Source: an uncultured Collinsella sp. (GTDB lineage Bacteria; Actinomycetota; Coriobacteriia; Coriobacteriales; Coriobacteriaceae). Taken from it: 24,115 nt of DNA. Position 1 is the first letter of the stretch; every line of letters begins with the position of its first letter. Below the pieces are notes generated by a model. It had not been told where the DNA came from. It saw nothing but the letters and a program-made list of their open reading frames with translations, and did no database searches. Both the position numbers and the translations under genes were made by a program. Location: contig URUI01000028.1 of assembly GCA_900551015.1 (NCBI GenBank), positions 1-24,115 on the forward strand, in the 5' to 3' direction. Shown one piece after another: positions 15,452-21,259 of the stretch.

Positions 15452-15480
15452 AAGGGAGGGTCGGTGGCCGACCCTCCCTT
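15452..15480 (-). terminator. Terminator of first lipoprotein gene
   Basis: A perfect 13-bp stem AAGGGAGGGTCGG/CCGACCCTCCCTT with a 3-base loop. On the minus strand it is followed by TTTCTT. It lies 70 bases downstream of the lipoprotein stop at 15551. Confidence 0.85.
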
Positions 15481-15550
15481 GGTACGAAGCGCTGGGTTAC
15501 TGTCGCTTGCTTGCGCTGCGCTCGTGTTTCCCGCTGCGCTCGCCAGTCGC

Positions 15551-16144
15551 TTAGCGCTTGATCTCGATATCCTCGAGCTTGACGTCCATGGCCTCGGTCT
15601 TGGCCTTGGCGATATTATCGGCAAATTCCAGGGACTTCATCATGGTCTCGACGGCGTCCTTGTGCTCCTCGACGTTGTCGATGCGCACGTAAACGCTGCC
15701 GCCTTCAACGTCGGTAAAGTACTCGGTCGTTACGCCGCCCGAGTGCGTAAAGTAAGCGCTGCGCCAGGTCTTGCCGTTGTATTTAACGGGGTCGCTCTCG
15801 GTCCATCCGGAGTTGGCCTTCCACTTTGCCTCGTAGTCGAACAGTTCGTCGGCGTTCTTATCGGGGTCGAAGATGGGTATGAAGCGGTCGCTCGCATGCT
15901 CGCTCTCGGTGAACTTAAACTGGGCCCTGTCGGCGGTGTCGCCGGCAACGTCGGTAATCTCGACGCCCTCGGGAACCTCGACTTTAAACCAAATGAAGTC
16001 GGTCCTCATATCCACGGCTGGTTTTTCTGCTCCGCCGCCCCCGCTACTGCCGGTAGCGCCGCCGCTGCCACCGCAGCCCACCAGGGCAACTGCGACAAAG
16101 AGACTGATGCAGAGGGTGAGAATCGCAAAGGCCTTCTTTTTCAT
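15551..16144 (-). CDS. Lipoprotein, paralogue of the next gene
   Basis: A 197-residue lipoprotein. The signal peptide (MKKKAFAILTLCISLFVAVA) ends in the lipobox LVGC, so Cys24 would be lipidated and the protein held on the outer face of the membrane. After a Gly/Ser linker, the mature domain starts TDFIWFKVEVPEGVEI and contains DRFIPIF, a YNGKTWRSAYF hairpin and FTDVEGGSVYVRI. The order and spacing match the neighbouring lipoprotein at 16388, so the pair arose by tandem duplication. The domain is unknown to me. GAGGAGG precedes the start on the minus strand. A TACAGT -10-like element lies about 16198-16203 on the minus strand. No enzyme motif is seen; a ligand-binding or stress role would be guesswork. 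Confidence 0.9.
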   Translation of the reverse strand: MKKKAFAILTLCISLFVAVALVGCGGSGGATGSSGGGGAEKPAVDMRTDFIWFKVEVPEGVEITDVAGDTADRAQFKFTESEHASDRFIPIFDPDKNADELFDYEAKWKANSGWTESDPVKYNGKTWRSAYFTHSGGVTTEYFTDVEGGSVYVRIDNVEEHKDAVETMMKSLEFADNIAKAKTEAMDVKLEDIEIKR

Positions 16145-16216
16145 GGTCGTGTCCTCCTCGATCTGTAACCGCCCATGGATTACCTGTCTTTACTGTACGC
16201 GTGGACGGCTCGCTAG

Positions 16217-16235
16217 GGTGGGCCATGTGTCCCAT
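16217..16235. repeat. 19-base repeat, copy 1
   Basis: GGTGGGCCATGTGTCCCAT occurs identically here and at 17188-17206, in each case upstream of a lipoprotein gene on the minus strand. It is an imperfect palindrome (TGGGxCA / TGxCCCA). Read on the minus strand it lies just upstream of, or at, the -35 region of the first lipoprotein gene. Confidence 0.75.
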
Positions 16236-16287
16236 TCTGAGGGCCGGATTTGCGCCGACAAGTGGCAATATGCGCGGGTCCAAAAGA

Positions 16288-16317
16288 GGGGAGGGCCGAT
16301 GCCTGTCGGCCCTCCCC
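16288..16317 (-). terminator. Terminator of second lipoprotein gene
   Basis: A perfect 12-bp stem GGGGAGGGCCGA/TCGGCCCTCCCC with a 6-base loop, followed on the minus strand by TCTTTT. It resembles the terminator at 15452 in its GGGAGGG core, consistent with duplication of the whole gene unit. Confidence 0.85.
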
Positions 16318-16387
16318 GGGGTTGGGTGCCCGTTGCTTTAATGGGGCGCATGTGCGCAGGTGCGCGTAGGCGCGTGCGGGTGTCCCG

Positions 16388-16990
16388 TTACTTGAGCTCG
16401 ATGCTCGAAATCTCGACTTCGCGCGCCTCGGAAACTGCCTCTGCCATGTCATCGGGGAATTCGATGGAGTTGAGGAGCGCCTCGGCTTCTTTCTTGTGCT
16501 GGTCGAAGTTCGAGATGAGGACGTAGACGCTTCCTGGTTCAACGTCGGTAAAAAGGATGGTTGAGATACCGCTGTTGTCTTCGTACGTTCCGACGAGCCA
16601 CGTCCTGCCGTTATATTCGACGGACCCGCCATCCTTCCACTGGAACGTATCCCCCTTCTTTTCTGCCTGGTCGGCGTGGGACTCCTCGGCCGTCAGCGCT
16701 TTTTTCCAAACGGGGATAAAGCGATCGGCCGAGGCGTTCTCGTCTTCGGGGAAGGTGAGCTGAACCCTGTCGGCATTCTTGCCGGCGGAGTCGCTTACGC
16801 CGACACCCTCGGGCATCTCGACCTTAAACCAGATAAAGTCGGTCTTCTTGGCGACGGGGGCCTTTTCCTTGCTCTCGCTCTTGGCGGTGCTGCCGCCTCC
16901 GCCCGATGCGCTCCCGCCGCAGCCGACAAGGGCAAATGCGGCAAAGAGGGCGATGCAAAGGGAAAGAATCGATAGGGTCTTTTTCTTCAT
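16388..16990 (-). CDS. Lipoprotein, paralogue of the previous gene
   Basis: A 200-residue lipoprotein with signal peptide MKKKTLSILSLCIALFAAFA and lipobox LVGC (Cys24). The mature domain begins TDFIWFKVEMPEGVGV and shares DRFIPVW, YNGRTWLVGTY and FTDVEPGSVYVLI with the gene at 15551, plus the closing helix and a final EISSIELK strand. The start at 16990 is chosen because GGAGG lies 9 bases upstream; a longer frame to 17023 adds 11 residues without a ribosome binding site and spoils the signal peptide. A TATAAG -10-like element lies near 17147-17152 on the minus strand. Function is unknown. The paralogues differ most in the middle (charged insert KKALTAEESHADQAEKK here), so they may bind different ligands. 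Confidence 0.9.
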   Translation of the reverse strand: MKKKTLSILSLCIALFAAFALVGCGGSASGGGGSTAKSESKEKAPVAKKTDFIWFKVEMPEGVGVSDSAGKNADRVQLTFPEDENASADRFIPVWKKALTAEESHADQAEKKGDTFQWKDGGSVEYNGRTWLVGTYEDNSGISTILFTDVEPGSVYVLISNFDQHKKEAEALLNSIEFPDDMAEAVSEAREVEISSIELK

Positions 16991-17187
16991 GGTGGCGTCC
17001 TCCTTGTCTGCCGATGACATCACGGCGCCGCATGCTGTTGGGGTACTGATTGCGCTGGCGGCGGATGTCTCTGTGTGCTGTGCGGCTTATGCCTCCGTTC
17101 ATTGCTTGTGGCCGTTGCCCGGCCGTGCCCCAACGGGTTCCTTACTTATAGATATGCCCCAGCTTGTGCTGCCCGGGAGTCTCGAAA

Positions 17188-17206
17188 GGTGGGCCATGTG
17201 TCCCAT
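17188..17206. repeat. 19-base repeat, copy 2
   Basis: This is identical to the repeat at 16217-16235. It lies in the 377-base gap between the second lipoprotein gene (start 16990) and fchA (start 17368). The rest of that gap holds the fchA promoter and 5' hairpin and no gene that I can support. Confidence 0.75.
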
Positions 17207-17261
17207 GTTTGTGTCGCTGCCGCCTATCGTGTGCCATAGAAATCCGCGATGGCCAGGTGCG

Positions 17262-17290
17262 CTGACGCTCATGTGCTTATGGGCTAGACT
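17262..17290 (+). promoter_or_regulatory. Candidate sigma-A-type promoter of fchA-folD
   Basis: CTGACG (17262-17267) and TAGACT (17285-17290) are separated by exactly 17 bases, each matching consensus at four of six positions. The predicted transcript start near 17297 leaves a leader of about 70 bases. Confidence 0.5.
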
Positions 17291-17315
17291 TAGCACCATT
17301 ACGTGATCGATGCAG

Positions 17316-17341
17316 TCGGTCGGCGGTTGCCACCCGACCGA
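17316..17341 (+). promoter_or_regulatory. Hairpin in the fchA leader
   Basis: An 8-bp perfect stem TCGGTCGG/CCGACCGA surrounds a 10-base loop in the predicted 5' leader, 13 bases before the ribosome binding site. There is no T run, so it is not a terminator. It could stabilise the mRNA or bind a regulator. Confidence 0.4.
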
Positions 17342-17367
17342 TGTATATGACTTGAAGGTGCATGTGC

Positions 17368-18000
17368 ATGAGCCAAGAGATGATGGACAAGACCTGCCGC
17401 GGGTTTGCCGAGGCGCTGGCCGCGCGCGAGCCGGTTCCCGGCGGTGGCAGCGCGAGCGCCTTTGTGGGCGCGCTGGGCGCCTCGCTGTGCGGAATGGTTG
17501 CCCGCTACGGTGCGACCAATCCCGCGCTTGCTGATCGTGCGGATGACCTGACGCGTGCGTTTGTCCATGCTGATGAGCTGGCCCAGGAGCTTGTCGAGTT
17601 GGTTGCCGAGGACGTTCGTGCCTATGGGCAGGTGTCCGCGGCGTACGGTATTCCGCGTGACGATCCGGCTCGAGCGACCGCGATTCAGGATGCGCTGCAT
17701 GTGGCCGCTATGCCGCCGTATCGCATTATGGATGCCTGCGGGCGTGCGCTGGCGCTGCTCGAGGACATGGCCGACAAGGGTTCGCGTCAGCTGCTGTCCG
17801 ATGTGGCGTGCGGCGCCGTGTTCTGCCGTTCCGCTATGCAGGGCGCGAGCTTGACGCTCTTTGCGAACACCACGTCTATGAAGGACCGAGCGCGCGCCGA
17901 GGAGCTCGAGACCGCGTGCGATGAGCTGCTCGACACGTGGTTGCCGCGCGCCGATGCGCTGGCGCGCCGCGCCGCCGACGCTGCAAGGAAGAGAGGATAG
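17368..18000 (+). CDS. fchA: Cyclodeaminase/cyclohydrolase family protein FchA
   Basis: The FTCD_C/FchA family converts formimino-THF to methenyl-THF with ammonia release, and in acetogens the FchA form acts as methenyl-THF cyclohydrolase. The 210-residue, all-helical protein has the hallmark VPGGGSASAFVGALGASL near residues 24-41, with DALHVAAMPPYRIMD and SDVACGAVFCRSAMQGA later, as in the family. The start at 17368 is favoured over the ATG at 17362 because GAAGG (17354-17358) lies 9 bases before it. It is followed after 2 bases by folD, forming a two-gene operon behind a promoter-like pair at 17262. With FolD lacking its usual cyclohydrolase residues, FchA is the likely methenyl-THF cyclohydrolase here; histidine breakdown is less likely because no hut genes are visible. 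Confidence 0.9.
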   Translation: MSQEMMDKTCRGFAEALAAREPVPGGGSASAFVGALGASLCGMVARYGATNPALADRADDLTRAFVHADELAQELVELVAEDVRAYGQVSAAYGIPRDDPARATAIQDALHVAAMPPYRIMDACGRALALLEDMADKGSRQLLSDVACGAVFCRSAMQGASLTLFANTTSMKDRARAEELETACDELLDTWLPRADALARRAADAARKRG

Positions 18001-18002
18001 CC

Positions 18003-18857
18003 ATGGCTGAACTGCTGAAGGGTGCTCCCGTCGCTCGCGCTTTGACTGAGGAACTTGCTGCTCGCTGCGCAGCCCTGCGCGAGCGGGGCGTTGTTCCGAC
18101 GTTGGCTATCGTGCGTGTGGGTGAACGCGAGGACGACCTATCCTACGAGCGCGGTGCGCTCAGGCGCTGCGAGAAGGTTGGCATTGAAGCTCGCCGCGTT
18201 TTGCTTCCCGCCGATGTTTCGCAGGACGAGCTGTTGGCGGCCATCGAGGACATCAATTCCGACCCCGCTGTTCATGGCTGCCTGATGTTCCGCCCGCTGC
18301 CCGCCGGCCTTGACGAGGACGCGGTTGCCTCGGCACTCGATCCCGCCAAGGACGTTGACTCCATGACGCCGGCTTCGCTGCTCACCACGCTTTCGGGGCG
18401 CGGCGAGGGTTTTGCCCCCTGCACAGCCGAAGCCGTGCTTGCTTTGCTGGATCATTACGGCGTTGAGCTGGATGGAGCTAAGGTTGCTGTGGTCGGTCGG
18501 TCTCTGGTGATTGGCCGTCCCGTTGCCGCCATGCTTACGGCGAGCAATGCGACCGTGACGACGTGCCATACGCATACGCACGACCTTGCTGCCGAGTGCC
18601 GTGCTGCCGACATTGTGGTTGCCGCCGTTGGACGCGCACGTACGATTGGCGTGGATGCCGTTCGCGAGGACCAGACGATCATCGATGTTGGCATTAATTG
18701 GGACGAGGCCGCTGGCAAGCTGGTGGGTGACGTCGATTCTGATGCTGCGGAGCCGGTCGTTAACGCCATCACGCCCGTGCCGGGCGGCGTGGGCGCTGTG
18801 ACGACGGCGATCCTCGCCAAACACGTGATCGAGGCGGCCGAGCGCGCATCGAAATAG
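18003..18857 (+). CDS. folD: Methylene-tetrahydrofolate dehydrogenase FolD, probably lacking cyclohydrolase activity
   Basis: FolD oxidises 5,10-methylene-THF and in most bacteria also hydrolyses methenyl-THF. The 284-residue protein has the NAD(P) motif VVGRSLVIGRPVAAML, the segment IIDVGINWD, and the C-terminal ITPVPGGVGAVTTAIL. Two active-site residues differ from E. coli. In the SYxxxK motif (here DLSYERGALRRCEKVG) the Tyr is kept but the position four residues later, Lys54, is Ala. In the VQLPLP motif (here LMFRPLP) Gln98 is Arg. Asp121 (KDVDS) is kept. Human-enzyme mutants at the equivalent Lys and Gln lose cyclohydrolase activity, so this enzyme is probably dehydrogenase only. The start at 18003 follows GAGAGGA; longer frames overlap fchA. 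It lies 2 bases after the fchA stop. Confidence 0.94.
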   Translation: MAELLKGAPVARALTEELAARCAALRERGVVPTLAIVRVGEREDDLSYERGALRRCEKVGIEARRVLLPADVSQDELLAAIEDINSDPAVHGCLMFRPLPAGLDEDAVASALDPAKDVDSMTPASLLTTLSGRGEGFAPCTAEAVLALLDHYGVELDGAKVAVVGRSLVIGRPVAAMLTASNATVTTCHTHTHDLAAECRAADIVVAAVGRARTIGVDAVREDQTIIDVGINWDEAAGKLVGDVDSDAAEPVVNAITPVPGGVGAVTTAILAKHVIEAAERASK

Positions 18858-18895
18858 GCGTTTTGGGCTGTTTGAGGGGTTAGCTCTATACCCCG

Positions 18896-18925
18896 TGGAC
18901 AAAAAATGCCAAATATGAGTACTGT
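18896..18925 (+). repeat. Left terminal inverted repeat
   Basis: The core CAAAAAATGCCAAATATGAG ends in TACTGT and matches the right end with two mismatches. It contains an in-frame start, ATGCCAAATATGAGTACT. Confidence 0.85.
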
Positions 18926-19013
18926 TGCCAAGATAGTCACATATTCTTTAGGTCAAATAGGCTCTCTAACGATATTTATTATCGATAAAGAGCCTATTTT
19001 ATTGGACCTATGA
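18906..19013 (+). CDS. Possible 35-residue ORF starting in the left repeat
   Basis: The frame begins MPNMSTVAKIVTYSL inside the left terminal repeat and ends in EPILLDL. No ribosome binding site is visible. The mirrored ORF at the other end starts MPNVSTVTNLVTS, so both may reflect the inverted repeat rather than genes. It may be a leftover 5' end of a gene carried by a parent element. Confidence 0.2.
   Translation: MPNMSTVAKIVTYSLGQIGSLTIFIIDKEPILLDL
18949..19010. repeat. Internal palindrome of the MITE-like element
   Basis: TAGGTC (18949-18954) pairs with GACCTA (19005-19010), AAATAGGCTCT (18955-18965) pairs with AGAGCCTATTT (18989-18999), and CGATA pairs with TATCG in the centre. RNA from either strand would fold into one long hairpin and may also stop transcription leaving folD. 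Confidence 0.8.
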
Positions 19014-19026
19014 GGAATTACATCAT

Positions 19027-19113
19027 CTAATTTTTGAACAAATGTAGACTTTTGGCACCCATACGTAGCAAAATTGATGTTACTAAATTGGTGACAGTAC
19101 TCACATTTGGCAT
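19027..19113 (-). CDS. Possible 28-residue ORF starting in the right repeat
   Basis: The minus-strand frame begins MPNVSTVTNLVTSILL and stops after 28 residues. It shares its start with the ORF of the left repeat. No ribosome binding site is visible, and it may not be translated. Confidence 0.15.
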   Translation of the reverse strand: MPNVSTVTNLVTSILLRMGAKSLHLFKN

Positions 19114-19123
19114 TTTTTGACCA
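19094..19123 (-). repeat. Right terminal inverted repeat
   Basis: Read on the minus strand, the core is CAAAAAATGCCAAATGTGAG followed by TACTGT. It differs from the left repeat at two of 30 positions. Confidence 0.85.
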
Positions 19124-19211
19124 CAGGGGTTGCCAGCGCCGCGGTTTCGCCCTTTCTGCGCCGAAGCGATACACTGTTATCGTTTGATTTCTTCGCTCAA
19201 GGAGGATGCGC

Positions 19212-20735
19212 ATGCCGTGCACAACGATTTTGGTTGGTAAGAACGCGAGCTACGACGGGTCGACGTTGGTTGCCCGCAACGAGGACTCGTCCAACGGGGT
19301 GTTTGAGCCCAAGCGTATGCGCGTGGTGCATCCCGACGAGCAGCCGCGCGTCTACACGAGCGTCCTGAGTCACCTGACCGTTGAACTGCCTGATAACCCC
19401 ATGCGCTACACGAGCGTCCCCGATGTTGTTCCGGGCCACGGCATCTGGGCCGAGGCCGGTTTCAACGAGCTCAATGTGGGCATGTCCGCAACCGAGACGC
19501 TCACCACCAACGAGCGCGTTCGCGGCGCCGACCCGCTCGTCGACTACGTGCCCGCCAAGGGCAACGAGGGCGAGGACGGCTATGTTCCGGCGCAGCCCGG
19601 CGGTCTGGGCGAGGAGGACATGGTGACCCTGGTGCTGCCATATGCCAAATCCGCCCGCGACGGCGTACGCATTCTGGGCGAGCTGCTCGAGCGCTATGGT
19701 ACCTACGAGAACAACGGCATCGCCTTTAGCGATGTGGACGAGATCTGGTGGCTCGAGACCATCGGCGGCCACCACTGGATCGCCAAGCGCGTGCCCGATG
19801 ACGCCTATGTGACCATGCCCAACCAGCTGGGTATCGACAGCTTTGACCTGGATGACGCCGAGGGCGCCCAGGCCGACCACATGTGCTCCGCCGACCTGCG
19901 CGCCTGGATGACCGAGTGGCATCTGGACCTGACGCTGGGTGTCGAGGGCGACGGCCCGGCGACGGTCTTTAACCCGCGCGAGGCCTTTGGCTCGCACAGC
20001 GACAGCGACCATGTCTACAACACGCCGCGCGCCTGGTACATGCAGCGCTGTCTCAACCCCAGCGACGTGTGGGACGGCCCCGATGCCGACTACACGCCCG
20101 AGAGCGACGACATCCCCTGGAGCCGTGTGCCCGAGCGCAAGGTGACCATCGAGGACATCAAGTACGTGCTCTCCAGCCACTACCAGGGCACGGAGTACGA
20201 CTGCTACGGCAGCAAGGGCACGCCCGCCACGCGCGGTGCCTATCGCCCCATCGGCATCAACCGCAACAGCCAGCTCGCCGTGCTGCAGCTGCGCCCCTAT
20301 GCACAGCCGGCCTACCGCGCCGTGCAGTGGATGGCCTTTGGCTCCAACTCGTTTAACGCGCTGGTTCCGCTGTACGCCAACGTCGAGACCATGCCCGAGT
20401 ACTATGCCGACACGCAGGCTCGCGTGACGTCCGAAAACTTCTACTGGGCCAACCGCCTGATCGGCGCGCTGGCTGACGTCCGCTTCCATGAGTGCGGTCG
20501 CGCTGTGGAGGATTATCAGGAGAAGGTCGGTGGCATGGGCCACAAGCAGATCCATGACGTCGACGCTGCCGTAGCCGTTCTGCCCGAGGCCGAAGTGCCT
20601 GCCGAACTTGCACGCGCCAACGAGGCCTTTGCCGAGCGTGTTCGCGTGGAAACCGATGCCCTACTGGGCAAGGTGCTCTACACCACGAGCTGCGCCATGA
20701 AGAACTCTTTCGCGATGAACGACAACGTGAGGTAG
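19212..20735 (+). CDS. pepD: C69 family dipeptidase
   Basis: Peptidase family C69 (dipeptidase A) is an N-terminal-nucleophile hydrolase that cleaves a broad range of dipeptides, usually in the cytoplasm. The protein starts MPCTTILVGKNASYDGSTLV, where Cys3 is the likely nucleophile exposed by removal of the first residues, followed by ARNEDS. Other family segments are YTSVPDVVPGHGIWAEAGFN, VNTxE-like NVGMSATETLTTN, and IWWLETIGGHHWIAKRVPD. The 507-residue length suits the family (about 470-510). The start is ATG at 19212, since AAGGAGG (19199-19205) lies 6 bases before it; the ATG at 19206 touches the Shine-Dalgarno sequence. No signal peptide is seen. It follows the MITE-like element and is probably transcribed alone, feeding peptide-derived amino acids to the cell. 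Confidence 0.93.
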   Translation: MPCTTILVGKNASYDGSTLVARNEDSSNGVFEPKRMRVVHPDEQPRVYTSVLSHLTVELPDNPMRYTSVPDVVPGHGIWAEAGFNELNVGMSATETLTTNERVRGADPLVDYVPAKGNEGEDGYVPAQPGGLGEEDMVTLVLPYAKSARDGVRILGELLERYGTYENNGIAFSDVDEIWWLETIGGHHWIAKRVPDDAYVTMPNQLGIDSFDLDDAEGAQADHMCSADLRAWMTEWHLDLTLGVEGDGPATVFNPREAFGSHSDSDHVYNTPRAWYMQRCLNPSDVWDGPDADYTPESDDIPWSRVPERKVTIEDIKYVLSSHYQGTEYDCYGSKGTPATRGAYRPIGINRNSQLAVLQLRPYAQPAYRAVQWMAFGSNSFNALVPLYANVETMPEYYADTQARVTSENFYWANRLIGALADVRFHECGRAVEDYQEKVGGMGHKQIHDVDAAVAVLPEAEVPAELARANEAFAERVRVETDALLGKVLYTTSCAMKNSFAMNDNVR

Positions 20736-20834
20736 GGATTTCCCGTCGATCGAATAGCGCTAAAACGCTTTGTCGCTTTCACTCGATCTTGGGTACAAGA
20801 ACGCCAATGCAGTTGTTTATGATTGGAGACAACC

Positions 20835-21251
20835 ATGGTTATGAAACTCGATCAGCTTGTTAACGGCGCCATCAACGTTGGCTTTGGCGCTGCCGCCGTT
20901 GCTGTCGAAGGCGGCAAGAAGGTCCTCGACGACCTTAACACCAAGGGCGAGCAGGTCCGCAAGGACACCGCCACTCCCGATATCGCCCGCAGCGTGTCCG
21001 ACATGTTCGAGCAGGCCGGCGGTACCATCTCCGATCTGACCGAGCGCTTGGGCATGCAGGGCGAGACCGCGGCCCAGCGCGTGCTCGACGAGCTCATCCT
21101 TGCCCGCGTCCGCGTTATGACCGCCCCCGAGCGCACGGCCTTCCTGGCCCATGTGCGCGACATCGTCGATTCGGTCGAGGACAACGTGACCTCGGTGCCC
21201 GTCGAGTCCGTTGAGCCCGACGATGCGAAGGATACCGAAGAGGCCGAGTAG
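20835..21251 (+). CDS. Phasin-like small helical protein
   Basis: A 138-residue soluble helical protein beginning MVMKLDQLVNGAINVGFGAA. It has an amphipathic N-terminal region, then long helices with heptad spacing (VEGGKKVLDDLNTKGEQVRK and SVSDMFEQAGGTISDLTERL) and a segment ending VMTAPERTAFLAHVRDIVDS, followed by an acidic tail. This layout resembles phasin-like proteins that are often encoded beside AarF/UbiB-type genes. A role in polyhydroxyalkanoate granules is not implied, because no PHA genes are visible. The start at 20835 is chosen because GGAG (20825-20828) lies 6 bases upstream. A weak promoter (TTGTCG at 20770, TACAAG at 20794) precedes it. The aarF-like gene starts 8 bases after its stop, so the two form an operon. 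Confidence 0.8.
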   Translation: MVMKLDQLVNGAINVGFGAAAVAVEGGKKVLDDLNTKGEQVRKDTATPDIARSVSDMFEQAGGTISDLTERLGMQGETAAQRVLDELILARVRVMTAPERTAFLAHVRDIVDSVEDNVTSVPVESVEPDDAKDTEEAE

Positions 21252-21259
21252 CAGCGCAG

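Larger units (their letters stand above)
15246..15550. other. Intergenic region between PI-PLC gene and first lipoprotein
   Basis: This 305-base gap holds the PI-PLC ribosome binding site and -10 element, a TGTCCATTTTGTGCC segment (15372-15386) related to the palindrome at 7541, and the lipoprotein terminator at 15452-15480. I see no gene in it. Confidence 0.6.
18896..19123. mobile_element. 228-bp MITE-like element with long terminal inverted repeats
   Basis: AT-rich DNA between two GC-rich genes is bounded by 30-base inverted repeats (18896-18925 and 19094-19123) that match at 28 positions. Similarity continues inward for a further 17 bases (12 of 17), and an ACCCC tract lies outside each end. 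Inside is a second long palindrome (18949-19010). No transposase is present. The element was probably mobilised in trans, but no clear target duplication is seen. It fills the gap between folD and the dipeptidase gene. Confidence 0.8.

Noticed and set aside
18953..19222. 89-codon minus-strand frame with a CEYC motif over the MITE-like element
   Set aside because: The CxxC residues come from translating the terminal repeat itself, and the frame starts in the dipeptidase ribosome site. It is unlikely to be a zinc protein.
19197..20555. 452-codon minus-strand frame
   Set aside because: It lies antisense to the C69 dipeptidase with biased Val/Gly/His/Ala composition and no ribosome binding site, so it is a codon-bias shadow.
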